The translations under genes and the position numbers were made by a program. Below, one piece after another: positions 22,426-33,059 of a DNA stretch of 64,000 bases. Position 1 is the first letter of the stretch. Each line of letters begins with the position of its first letter. The notes under the pieces are model-generated. The model worked only from the letters and a program-made list of their open reading frames with translations, was not told the DNA's origin and did no database searches. The DNA comes from Panulirus ornatus (taxonomy: Eukaryota; Arthropoda; Malacostraca; Decapoda; Palinuridae), in NCBI RefSeq assembly GCF_036320965.1, contig NC_092239.1, positions 3,853,320 to 3,917,319 on the forward strand. Direction: 5' to 3'.

Positions 22426-23073
22426 CTATATCATGTACATCGGGTGATGCCTATATCATAAACGTTGAGTTGAAGTCTTGCTGTCCCTGACGAAGATTTT
22501 TCGATATGTCAGGGGCCGCCGGAGTTTACAGCCACATGTAATATAAAGCTACATTTAGTCTCCAGTCACATCTAGTCTACAATCCCGTTGTTTCAGTCTA
22601 CATACACGTGTGCCGTCAACCCTCGTCATCCAGTCTACAGGCTGAGGTAAACCAGTCGGTCGATTCGACATTTCGCTATGATCCTTGATGAGGTTCACGC
22701 CACGTTAGGGTCAGAACCAGAGGGTTCTCCCCCGAGCGTCGCAGGTCAAAAGAAGGATGCTATAACCTCGGGGGTCAAGATGGCCACAGCAAGGTACGGT
22801 CATCAAAATTGTATCAGACGCCAAACCTCGCCTTCTGTCTTGCTCTTTCCCCCCCCCCTCCAAAAAACCCTCTGTGATATCTGGCCTCTCCCGGCCGGCC
22901 CCAAAAAATGTTTCTTTGTCCTTGTTCTCGAGGACAGCTGTCGCCTCACGAGACGAAGACGAAGAGGGGATCCAGGGGCACATTGGGGGTGGGGAGGGGG
23001 GTCGGTGGTCACCCAAGGTGAGTTTTACTGCTGACGAAAGTGATGTGAGACTCTCCAGGGATTACATGTGAAT

Positions 23074-23199
23074 GAAGAAGAAGAAGAAGAAGAAGAAGAA
23101 GAAGAAGAAGAAGAAGAAGAAGAAGAAGAAGAAGAAGAAGAGGAAGAGGACGAGGAGAAGGAGGAGGAGGAGAAAAAAGAAGAGAAGGGAAGAGAAGAG

Positions 23200-23250
<51 letters not shown>
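23074..23250. repeat. (GAA)n to (GA)n purine tract
   Basis: GAA repeats (23074-23141), then irregular purine-only DNA, then GA repeats (about 23206-23250). About 175 bp are almost all purine on one strand, so triplex formation is possible. Confidence 0.95.
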
Positions 23251-23364
23251 CACTAACTCACTCACAATAATGTCTGACTGTGGACTAAACTTGTTGTAGA
23301 CATCGTCTCCAGCTAACGTTAATGTCATTACTAGTAAAGGAAAAAAGAAAATAAGTGTAAGTGA

Positions 23365-23430
23365 GACGACCCGTGAGTACGACGGGACGACCCTCGAGCA
23401 CGACGGGACGACCCTTGGGTAAGGCGACAC
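23365..23430 (+). repeat. Diverged 21-bp-family units
   Basis: GAGACGACCCGTGAGTACGA, GGGACGACCCTCGAGCACGA and GGGACGACCCTTGGG occur in tandem. They match the forward orientation of the dispersed 21-bp family. Only a weak inverse partner follows. Confidence 0.6.
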
Positions 23431-23544
23431 GACATTTGACGCTCGTGTCCCAAAGGGGGAAGGGGGGGGGGGAGCATTGAACAATTTCCTTTGAACAACT
23501 TCCAGGAGATGACGAACAAGATGATTTACTGAACGCAGTCTCAA

Positions 23545-23548
<4 letters not shown>

Positions 23549-23627
<79 letters not shown>
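23549..23627. repeat. (CT)n(CA)n microsatellite
   Basis: CT 23549-23613 then a short CA run. Confidence 0.97.
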
Positions 23628-23630
<3 letters not shown>

Positions 23631-23697
23631 CGCCCACGGTAGCCACGGCCGGCGTAACACGACCACCTCCACCTCCTTCGTGGGCCTTGCCTGGGAA

Positions 23698-23702
<5 letters not shown>

Positions 23703-23761
<59 letters not shown>
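23703..23761. repeat. (CT)n microsatellite
   Basis: CT tract of about 59 bp; the complementary GA tract lies 160 bp downstream. Confidence 0.97.
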
Positions 23762-23765
<4 letters not shown>

Positions 23766-23919
23766 AATGCTTGCAGGGAGGGACACGGAGCGCACATTAA
23801 TTTCCTGGCGATGTCCTCATGGTGCTGGTTGTGATGGAGGAGGCCCAGGGTCGGGCGGCAACGCCACCAACACCACACACGTCCTCCACTACACTTACAC
23901 GGCTCAGGAGTCCGAGAGG

Positions 23920-23922
<3 letters not shown>

Positions 23923-23990
<68 letters not shown>
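23923..23990. repeat. (GA)n microsatellite
   Basis: GA tract of about 68 bp, the inverse of the CT tract at 23703. Confidence 0.97.
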
Positions 23991-23992
<2 letters not shown>

Positions 23993-24930
23993 TTATCAAA
24001 GTCCAGCAGGACTAAGAAATAAGCGTGGTCAGAGACAAGGTGTCATGGTTTTCTCACCACCTGTGTGGCACCTCTGTTTTCCTCTACCCGTCTCACGTCT
24101 CAACTTCTGTCAAGCGTTTTCAAAATCCTTCTGTCTCCCGTTCGTGTTTTACCCTCCTGTTCTTCCCTGTCTGTCCCTAGTCCCTATCCATGTTCCATCC
24201 TCGTCTTCCATTCTCTCACTGTCATTCCCCTCGGCGCTTGTCCTCCTAGTGTTCCTCCTCCTCCAGTCACCTGTACCACCAGCTACCATCCCCCTCCCCA
24301 CAGACAGACACTCGTCAAACAACACATCACCGTCGACGGCTGCTGCAGGTGAACGGATCTGGACGTTCAGCGCAGATGGGTAAGACCGAAGGCTTACTAT
24401 GACTCCGCCAAGAGAGGCAGGCACCGGTACCTAGCTGGTGGCAAAACCACCCACCCACACACACACACCCTCAGGGGGATGATTAGGGAGATGGGGTAGT
24501 TACCAGCGGAAAGTGTGTAACAGTACCTATCCCAGAAGCACCGTCATCCACCACTCCGACGGGCTGTTAAGGGTTATGGTAGGTCGTGGAGGGAGAGCGA
24601 GCTTAATACCTGTAATGTACGTGTCGGAAACCGTGGCCATCCCCCCCACACTCGGGGGCGGTGAACCATCATACTTGGGCCATTTTCCGGGCAGGGGAGA
24701 GGGGCCAAGTTTAGGTCCTCCTCCTCCTCCAAGTTGTCTTATTCTCAGGGTTGGCTATAATGCTGGACTCCAGGCTGTGCGTCTCGCCTCCAAAATTGGA
24801 CCAGGAACAGAGAAAGGAAGAAATGGTTACTTTTTATTATCAACTTTACCAGACTTAGTGAGGCGACTTGGAGGGTTTAATGAGGAAAACATTAGGGCAG
24901 TTATGAGGTGATTGTGGCGTGTCGACTCAT
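23991..24930. other. Gene-free stretch
   Basis: About 940 bp. The left half is pyrimidine-rich on the plus strand. Open frames up to 132 codons (24513-24911, plus) have no recognisable domain. Confidence 0.4.
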
Positions 24931-25012
24931 CACCAGGACTGAACACAGTCTCATCACAGTCACCAGGACTGAACACAGTCTCCTCACAGTCACCAGGACT
25001 GAACACAGTTAT
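24928..25012. repeat. 30-bp minisatellite, 3 copies
   Basis: CACCAGGACTGAACACAGTC followed by TCATCACAGT or TCCTCACAGT, three tandem units. Confidence 0.93.
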
Positions 25013-25169
25013 TCGCTTAGTTCGTTCGAGCTGATAGGCAAGCGTAGGGGCAACGACGAACGACTGTCGGCTGCTGGACGTCATCCTAATACTATAGCTT
25101 CCCCCGGGTCCAGCTAAGTCGTCTGCCACTTTATCAGTGATGGTCTACCATATACCTTTCATTCTACTG

Positions 25170-25171
<2 letters not shown>

Positions 25172-25221
<50 letters not shown>
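25172..25221. repeat. (GT)n microsatellite
   Basis: Pure GT tract of about 50 bp directly upstream of the LINE relic. Confidence 0.97.
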
Positions 25222-25222
<1 letters not shown>

Positions 25223-25239
25223 TCCATCTGTGTCTGGCT

Positions 25240-25356
25240 GCTGTGTGCCTGGACTGCAATAGTTTACAAGGGGACCTAGACAAACTCCAAAGTGGATCTG
25301 ATAAGTGGTTGATGAAATGCAACCAGGATGAAGGCAGAGTAATGATACAGGGATAG
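25240..25356 (+). pseudogene. LINE reverse-transcriptase relic (region after the catalytic box)
   Basis: The frame encodes LQGDLDKL, then DKWLMKCNQDEGRVM, ending at a stop at 25356. In many non-LTR reverse transcriptases the segment after the catalytic F/Y-A-D-D box reads L-Q-x-D-L-D-x-L, W-S-x-K-W-x-M-x-F-N-x-D-K-C-K-V-M. The spacing and residues agree, with C for F and EGR for KCK. Only about 38 codons remain; the catalytic box itself is not found upstream, where the GT tract begins. Read as a short dead fragment. Confidence 0.55.
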
Positions 25357-25549
25357 CACCGAAGGAAGGATTTGGGTGCGCTTGCGTGTCCAGGACGTCT
25401 GTCTGTCTGTGGAGCGGGAGGGGTTTACATCCTCTTAATTTTCAGAAGCACCTGAGACCCGACCCTCCGTGACTCGGCAAACGGAATGGGATGAGGCGAT
25501 CCCAAGAGCTTCCTGGGCCTCAGAGCCTCCCAGACCTAACACGGTGAAA

Positions 25550-25600
25550 GGGGGAGGGTGGGGGTGCGAAAGGGGGGAGGGAGTGAAGAGGGGGAGGGCT
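25550..25600. other. G-rich stretch
   Basis: Runs of 3-6 G separated by short spacers (GGGGGAGGGTGGGGGTGCG, then GGGGGGAGGGAG) fit the pattern for an intramolecular G-quadruplex. Confidence 0.5.
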
Positions 25601-25767
25601 GAGCCCTGGGTAGATGGGTCTTAAAACCCACTATACTGGCAAAGGGAACGTCACACACACACACGCACCTTGCTGTCTCTACTCCTACTACTACTACTAC
25701 TTATATACCACTATGGTTCAATAAAGTACAAGTGTGGGACAGAAGTATTTCCCGAGGTTCTAATAAG

Positions 25768-26055
25768 TATCATATGAGTAGCTGAAGAGTGCGTGTGCCT
25801 CATATGTGTCCCCTTAATACATGTATTACACGAGCATCTGAGGAGTGTGTATTCTGTGCCTCCTATGTGTCCTCTCGACATTGGTATCATATGAGCAGCT
25901 GAGGAGTGTGTGTATTGTGCCATATGTATCCTCATCACGCATGCATCACACAAGCAGCTCATGAGAGTGTGTGTACTGTGTCTCATATGTGTCCTGTCGA
26001 CACTATATCTACCAGATGGCCAGCTGAAGGGCGTGTGTATTGTGTCTCATGTGCG
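25768..26055. repeat. About 60-bp degenerate minisatellite, 4-5 copies
   Basis: Units carry ATCATATGAGCAGCTGAGGA, GTGTGTATTGTG and CATATGTGTCCT. Spacing varies near 60 bp and copies are clearly diverged. Confidence 0.8.
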
Positions 26056-26327
26056 CCCTCGCCTCATGCCACATACAGCGCCCTCATACAGATGAGCCGT
26101 GGGTCACAGATGGGTGATTACGTCTCCAGGCAACAGGATACCGTGAGACGGTCCACGTATCCTCTCAAAGCCCGAGTATCCTCCCGAGACGATGGAGGGG
26201 GATGATCCTGATCCTCCCCCTCCTGCTGCTGGGTCCTGCGTGCGGGATAGCCAGATTCCTCCTAGACCCAAGCCCGGCCACTGGTTCCTGTCGATAGCAG
26301 CGGTGTGTCAATACTGACACTGGTCGC

Positions 26328-26330
<3 letters not shown>

Positions 26331-26385
<55 letters not shown>
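26331..26385. repeat. (TG)n microsatellite
   Basis: Pure TG tract of about 55 bp. Confidence 0.97.
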
Positions 26386-26386
<1 letters not shown>

Positions 26387-26494
26387 CACTAATCGTCTGC
26401 ATCGTCCATATGAAAACACTGATAAATGAAAGTGACGCAGAGTTCATCAATTATCATAAATGATTCGGACGATACTGGCGGAAACAACGCACAT

Positions 26495-26499
<5 letters not shown>

Positions 26500-26558
<59 letters not shown>
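26500..26558. repeat. (GA)n microsatellite
   Basis: Pure GA tract of about 59 bp. Confidence 0.97.
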
Positions 26559-26561
<3 letters not shown>

Positions 26562-26653
26562 GATCAACGTATGCACTATTTAGCACGGGAGAATCTCGCC
26601 ATACCCTAGTGATGATGATGCAAGGGGCGCCGACACGGTCAAGGCGTGGCTGC

Positions 26654-26657
<4 letters not shown>

Positions 26658-26740
<83 letters not shown>
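26658..26740. repeat. (GA)n microsatellite
   Basis: Pure GA tract of about 82 bp, followed by a C10 run. Confidence 0.97.
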
Positions 26741-26743
<3 letters not shown>

Positions 26744-26899
26744 CCCCCCCCCTCCCGAGGCACCATCCCTCACCTCAGTCAAGAACAGGTGGAGGATCAA
26801 GAGCACTCCGGTCCCGCCTGGGGTATCAAGTGGTTGACGATGACCACCACCACCACCACACGCGCTCTCCACCGTGACCTCCCGACACCACACTCCACC

Positions 26900-26902
<3 letters not shown>

Positions 26903-26952
<50 letters not shown>

Positions 26953-26970
26953 ACACACACACACACACAC
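26903..26970. repeat. (AC)n microsatellite
   Basis: AC tract with one ATAC interruption. Confidence 0.97.
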
Positions 26971-27059
26971 TAGAGATGCTTATCCGCCTACACTTTAGGA
27001 CGCTTCACGAACACCTTCGTCTCTAAACATTGTGAAGCTTTGATTCTCCTCCGATGGTC

Positions 27060-27275
27060 CTGCCTCCCACACCTCTCCACTCTCCCACAACTCTCCACTC
27101 TCCCACACCTCTCCACTCTCCCACAACTCTCCACTCTCCCACACCTCTCCACTCTCCCACAACTCTCCACTCTCCCACAACTCTTCCTTCTCCCACAACT
27201 CTCTCCTCTCTTCCACAACTCTTCCCTCTCCCACAACTCTCCACTCTCCCACAACTCTCTCCTCTCTTCCACTCT
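27060..27275. repeat. 18-bp minisatellite, about 11 copies
   Basis: Units alternate CCCACACCTCTCCACTCT and CCCACAACTCTCCACTCT, so the left half is a 36-bp dimer array. The right half decays to CTTCC and CTCTCC variants. Confidence 0.95.
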
Positions 27276-27356
27276 AGCTGTGGTCGCCACTCTCTCGTCT
27301 ATAATTCTGCAGGCCATTACGATGATTACAGGCGGTGACCTCGGTCGACTTGGTTT

Positions 27357-27372
27357 TATATACATATATATA

Positions 27373-27456
<84 letters not shown>
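27357..27456. repeat. (TA)n microsatellite
   Basis: TA tract of about 100 bp with one TT phase slip near 27380. Confidence 0.98.
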
Positions 27457-28640
27457 CACGTACAAATACAGGAGTTTTTTTTCAAATGGCCCAACAGGAA
27501 GTTGACCAAAACTATTCAATGAAGCCTTTAAAAATAAACTGCCTTTATGGTTGTTTTTGGCGCCATATTGTACATCACAGGAGAAAAGCTATACCATAGT
27601 TGGGTAATTACGAATGGCTCCCCCGGTGGCTGTAAACTGCCGCAACCGCTAGTTTATCGACCGGGGTCTGGTCGGTTGTCTGTGTTTATCACGTCGTGTT
27701 TAGAGAAAAAGTGTTGAGCTGGTTTTTGCTGATACTGGAAGACGCAAGGAAAAAAAAAGTGGGATATTATTATCTAAATTAAAAAATAAAATTACGTATC
27801 CCTTTTTTTTTCTCTTTATAACTTTAACGTTCAAAAGAATTCCACTTTTCAAAACAACGTCATAAAAATCAGTGGATGGTTATCCCCTGGCGCGTCTTAT
27901 CAGATCCCACCTCACCCCGGTGCAAAGGACGGTGTCCCGTGCCTTCTTCAGGAGATACACAGGAGTTTCCTTGCCACAACAAGGATCTTTCCTGGCGCGT
28001 CAAAGGAGAACTACACAGCTTCATACAGAGTTTTACCGACGGTCGAGAGGGAGAGGAAAAAGAAAAACTTTCTGGAAGCCATCAAGGTCCAGACTGGTCC
28101 TGTGGTCAATCCCGGTCGGTTCGACGTTCAGGCTGAAACCGCCTGAAACGAATTCGGGTCCCTTCTGAAAATTGGGACTGGTAATGACATTACGTGGGAA
28201 ATTGGTGGCGGGGTAATTGGGACTGAATCCGGTGGTGGCGGTGGTGAGGGCAAGAGGATCAGGCTCCCTCGCTATCCAGATAACAGATACAGAATAGGGA
28301 ATAAAGAACACAGACGGTGGATAGGCTGAACTCGGCAAGGATAGGCTGAGTGGCCTTAAGTAAGGAAACAGGTTGACCTGCGGAAACGATAGGATGAACT
28401 GGGGTAAGGGAAGGAGAGGTCGCATTAGGTATGGACTGAATGAGTGACCTTTGACCTCCTGGGAAATGGAGTGAGGGGCAGAAATGAACTGGGGGAAAAT
28501 AAAAAAAAAAAAAAAAATAAGAAAGGTTTCCAGGTCAGGTGCACCACCAAGGTCCTGGTCGAAGAACAAACCCCGTGTCCATCATCGTCCAGGATGGGGA
28601 AGGAAGAATACACCTCCTCATCCTCCTCCTCCTCATCTGT
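27457..28640. other. Gene-free stretch
   Basis: Unique-looking, partly AT-rich DNA. TGACCTTTGACCT at 28445-28457 is a perfect DR1 nuclear-receptor-type site. An A-run lies at 28499-28517 and a (CCT)n run at about 28612-28636. No recognised gene. Confidence 0.4.
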
Positions 28641-28647
28641 GGATTGA

Positions 28648-28759
<112 letters not shown>

Positions 28760-28937
28760 AGTGAAATGTGAGGGAGTGGGTTGTTCCCAACGTCCATACT
28801 CTGGTTTTCCTTGTCCTCGTATGTAATGTGGGTCGCCGAGTAGACGGTGGTGGGTGTCCGTGTTGTGAAATGCGGGTTGATATCACCGCAGACTTGTAAT
28901 AACCGACTTGCTGGGAAATACCGTCAATGAGAGGGCA

Positions 28938-28972
28938 AACAAACAGACAGACAGACATACAGACAGACAGAC
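28938..28972. repeat. (CAGA)n microsatellite
   Basis: About 8 copies of CAGA with one CATA interruption. Confidence 0.93.
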
Positions 28973-29299
28973 GTCCCGATACGGACGATTCAGGATATAT
29001 CTAATAAGAGATGGAAGGTCTGTGTTTACGGGAAGTAAGACGCCACCGCTGCAGAAGTTAATATATCTTTTTTTTTTTTCCTGCAGCCGTGAGGAAGAGC
29101 CGGGTCGTCCCTCAGAGTGAGGTCGTCTCCTCGAAGCGCTACATCGGCCAACGGGGGAAACTTGGTGCGGCCGCAAAAGAAAAAAAAAAAATAAATCAAG
29201 TTCGGCGAAGATGTCACGAACGTCGGACTTGAGAGTTATCAACTGTGTTCGCATTCGTAGCCTCGCCACCACACACACACACGACTTTTCAAAGTACGG

Positions 29300-30004
29300 C
29301 TGTACGTCATCTGAGCACGGCGGTACGACCCTTCAGCACAACGGTACGACCCTCGAGCGCAAGGATACGTCCCTTGATCACGACGGTGCGACCCTTGATC
29401 ACGATGGTACGACCCTTGAGCACGACGGCACGACCCTCGATCACGATGGTACGACCCTTGAGCACAACGGTACGAACTTCGAGCGCAAGGATACGTCCCT
29501 TGATCACGACGGTGCGACCCTTGAGCACAACGGTACGACCTTCGAGCACAAGGGTACGACCCTTGATCACGACGGTGCGACCCTTGATCACGACGGTCCG
29601 ACCCTTGATCAAGATGGTACAACCCTTGATCACGATGGTACGACCATTCATCGCGATAGTACGACCCTTGAGCACAACGGTACGACCCTTGAGCACGATG
29701 GTACGAGCCTTCATCACGATGGTACGACCCTTGAGCACAACGGTACGACCCTTGATCACGATGGTACGACCCTTCAACCCGAAGGTACGACCCTTGAGCA
29801 CTACGGTACGACTCTTGAGAACAACAGTACGACCCTTGGTCACGATGGTGCGACCCTAGAATACGACGGTTCGACCCTTAGAGTGTGAGGGCGTAAAATA
29901 GCTGACCTGACCTGAAAGGCGTCAAGTATAATTAATGGCCAGACCATCATCCTCTTGGGTCATCATGCCGTCGTGCTGAAAGGGTCGCACCGTCGTATTC
30001 AGAG
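29300..30004. mobile_element. Largest foldback-like locus of the 21-bp family
   Basis: About 27 tandem forward units of 21 bp (for example CGACCCTTGAGCACAACGGT) fill 29300-29885. A unique spacer of about 80 bp (29886-29964, with TGACCTGACCTGAAAGGCG) follows. Two inverse units (CGTCGTGCTGAAAGGGTCG and GCACCGTCGTATTCAGAG) lie at 29965-30004. Position variants (GAGC/GATC, ACAA/ACGA, GGT/GAT) recur in alternating blocks, which suggests multi-unit duplication. The 21-bp period keeps frames open and gives a false 225-codon frame of seven-residue repeats. Confidence 0.75.
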
Positions 30005-30950
30005 GACTTCAGGCGCTTTCTGAAGGATACTGAAGCCGACGGCAAACACACACCTCATCAAGCATTCTGAAGTCAGGTGGCTCAGTCGGGGAGGGGAGAG
30101 GGGGAAGAGGGGGAGGAGGAGAAGAAGAAGAAGAAGTGCTTGCGAAGTTGTGTCTCGGCCTGATGGAGGGGAGGCGGGGAGTTCCTGAAGTCCACAGATC
30201 AACATCTGGAGCAACTTTCACTCGGGTTTTGGTTAATGGATCGTGCTGTCCTCCGAGGCGCAACTCGAAGCTGAATAGCCCTGACCTTGGACCAGGCGGC
30301 CGGTTCAAGATTGAAACACGACGCCTCTCACACGACCGGGTTCGCTCGGCGCATCGAAATGGAAATTGGAATGATGGAAATTACACGTGACGAGGGTGGA
30401 AAAAGAAAAGGGCCCACACTTTTTTTTTTTTTTCTTTCTCAAACCCTTCCAAAACGTCGCGAAAGTTTTTGAAAGTTTTAATGGCAGTGAGGATGATCCC
30501 CTGCATTATGTTAGGGTTCGACTGCAACACTTCATCAAACACTGAAGCATCCAGTGGATAATCTAAATATCAAATTCTTATAAGATCAAGATACTTTTTC
30601 CTCTTTCTCATCCACTGAACACAGCTGATGTTTCCCAATCTGCTGTTTCTTTATGGTTGGAAATATCTAAACACTGAGATGGATGACACACAAAGAGTTG
30701 AAAACCGTGAACACTGGAGTCGTCTTAATCGTATGCCATCGGCGACATTATTCATGGAGCGTCGTGGAGGCAGACACAGTCCTGCGGCTGAGGGTGAGTG
30801 AGTGAGGGAGTGAATTAATTATCAGATGCGGCGTCACGCTGGTGTGATGTGAGTGGCAGGTCGTGTGCGCCCGGGAGAGGAGTGTGACGCTGCGGATCAG
30901 CGGGAGGTCGTGTGGGGAGGAGAATGTACCAGGCTGACCTTGTTAAGTCT
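30005..30950. other. Gene-free stretch
   Basis: A GGA/GAA-rich patch (30087-30137) and a T-run (30421-30433). Otherwise unique DNA without recognisable coding or repeat content. Confidence 0.45.
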
Positions 30951-31101
30951 CATCAAGCTTCGCCACCATCAAGCTTCGCCATCATCAAGCTTCACCACCA
31001 TCAAGCTTCACCATCATCAAGCTTCACCACCATCAAGCTTCGCCACCATCAAGCTTCACCACCATCAAGCTTCACCACCATCAAGCTTCGCCACCATCAA
31101 G
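30950..31101. repeat. 16-bp minisatellite, about 9 copies
   Basis: AAGCTTCGCCACCATC and AAGCTTCACCACCATC units alternate irregularly (AAGCTT at 30971 and 30987). Each unit has a HindIII site. The 16-bp period rotates through all three frames. Confidence 0.96.
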
Positions 31102-31482
31102 CAGGGAGAATCGGACATCAGGATTCGACTCGGTGATTCACATCTCCATGGCTGTCTATCTGCCAACCGTACCAAACGACCCCTGAACATGAAACAATAT
31201 GCTCTACGATCATAAAATGTCTGCCTTTTTTTTTTTCTTTCTTTTCCCCCTTCCACACACGCTCTTAAGATACATTTCTGATTGGCGTAAAGAAGAACTT
31301 GCTTTAGCGTACCGTATCGGTCGCTCTCGATCTGCTGCTGCCATAATACACCGAAAAATATACAGATCTAAGATCCATACTCGTCGGCCCCGGCTCTCTG
31401 TGGTGCACAGGAACGAAACATGAGAGCCAGTGTCGCCCCCTCCCGGCTCCCTCTACTGCACAGGAACTAAGGGCCAGAAGAC

Positions 31483-31484
<2 letters not shown>

Positions 31485-31516
<32 letters not shown>
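31485..31516. repeat. (TG)n microsatellite
   Basis: Short TG tract. Confidence 0.93.
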
Positions 31517-31524
<8 letters not shown>

Positions 31525-32024
31525 TCCACGGCTCATGTCGTTGCAGTGAACTGCTAATTAAAGTTGATGGCTCGTTGGAGGGGAGGCTCTCCTCCTCCAG
31601 AGTACCCAATTATGCCTTGCTGAGGCCTAGGTTACAATCCTGTTGTGGCTGTCGCAGTGTGGGCGCCGTGGCTGCCGCCCCTCAGTTCCCGTTATGGCTG
31701 GCGTTGTCGCGCCGCAACTGCCGGAGGACCAGTGTCGTGCCGCAGCTGCGGGTGACAGACGACCAATCATGCCAGGTCGTTCGAGGGAGAGCGTGTGGCC
31801 GGACCCCGGCCAGTGGCCTCGGTGGCCGAGCGTAAACAGCCACCAGAGCAGGACACCATTCAAGAGGTGACACTCCGGAAGCTCGTCCCGGTGTACAGGG
31901 TGGGAGGTGCTGCGCTGTGTGAGTGACGTGGGTCCACTTCGTGTGTGTGTCTCCCACGCTGGTGTTCTCGCGTTCCGCGATGACGACGGGTGTTGGAGTT
32001 GACAGTCGGACGGGCTGGATGAAC

Positions 32025-32360
32025 AAATGGACGGGAGGACATACACGGACAGATGGATACACGCACGGACAGACGGATACACACACGGACAAACGGATAC
32101 AGGCATGGACAGACGGATACACACACGGACAGACGGATACACACATGGACAGACGGATACACACACAGACAGACGGATACACGCACGGACAGACGGATAC
32201 ACACACGGACAAACGGATACACGCATGGACAGACGGATACACACACGGACAGACGGATACACACATGGACAGAATGGTTAAACGCATGGACAAGTGGATG
32301 AAAAGGTACGGACAGACGGATATATAAGCACTGACAGACGTATATATAGGCATGGACAGA
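32025..32360. repeat. 20-bp minisatellite, about 13 good copies plus decayed tail
   Basis: Units of GACAGACGGATACACACACG with ACGCACG, ACACATG and ACGCATG variants. A 60-bp or longer variant pattern appears (GACAAACGGATACA recurs). Units decay after 32270 but GGACAGACGGAT persists to about 32360. Confidence 0.96.
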
Positions 32361-32698
32361 CGGATGAAATGCACAGACAAGACCCTTAAAACACATGGAC
32401 AGACAGATAAAGAGCACAGACAGAATCTCCCCTGATGAAAAAAAAAAACTTCAAGGTCAAAGATCAGGGTGTGTGTGTGTGTGTGTGTGGTAGAGCCAGC
32501 TGCATCTCCCCCACGGTCCGTGTGGTTCCTGGCCAAACACTTCACAGCGAACGGCGTCATCTGTCATGTTTTACGATGTGAAACGTTTTTTTCCCTCGTT
32601 GCTTGCACGATGACTACGAGGGGACCCGCATCTTGCCCAGAGTAATTAATGTCCAGGTGAAAGAGACTCCACGTATATATGTATTTTTTTTTTTTTTT

Positions 32699-32806
32699 TT
32701 CATACTATTCGCCATTTCCCGCGATAGCGAGGTAGCGTTAAGAACAGAGGACTGGGCCTTTGAGGGAATACCCTCACCTGGCCCCCTTCTCTGTTCCTTC
32801 TTTTGG

Positions 32807-32847
<41 letters not shown>

Positions 32848-32945
32848 GAGAGGGGAGGATTTCCAGCCCCCCGCTCCCTTCCCTTTTAGTCGCCTTCTAC
32901 GACACGCAGGGAATACGTGGGAAGTATTCTTTCTCCCCTATCCCC

Positions 32946-32983
<38 letters not shown>

Positions 32984-32985
32984 TC
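32699..32985 (+). mobile_element. Dispersed repeat related to a LINE 3' end, with internal A-run and (TA)n tail
   Basis: Begins CTATTCGCCATTTCCCGCGA and continues TAGCGAGGTAGCGTTAAGAA. It then has a C-rich stretch (CACCTGGCCCCCTTCTCTG), an A-run of about 38 bp (32809-32846), TAGTCGCCTTCTACGACACG and a TA tract (32949-32982). The CCCGCG-GCGAGGTAGCG block also occurs in the 3' region of the LINE at 43.1 kb. A second 22-bp copy of its start (ACTATTCGCCATTTCCCGC) lies at 33003. From memory this sequence type is high-copy in decapod genomes; this needs a search. Confidence 0.6.
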
Positions 32986-33059
32986 TTTTCTTTTTCTTTC
33001 AAACTATTCGCCATTTCCCGCATTGGAAAGGATCACAATTCTGCGCGCGATCAAGATAT

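Noticed and set aside
23062..23646. 194-codon frame rich in Ser, Leu and Phe
   Set aside because: Built from GAA and GA tracts read on the minus strand.
29211..29888. 225-codon open frame with seven-residue repeats
   Set aside because: It is a translation of the 21-bp tandem array; other frames and the opposite strand are equally open.
32411..32430. Extra SINE copy (TCTCCCCTGATGA)
   Set aside because: Only 13-14 bp match the SINE body before an A-run; too short to call.
31682..32560. Open frame of 292 codons on the minus strand, the longest in the window, rich in Cys, Val, Pro and Ser
   Set aside because: Most of it is translation of the 20-bp minisatellite at 32025-32360; the rest lacks a recognisable domain.
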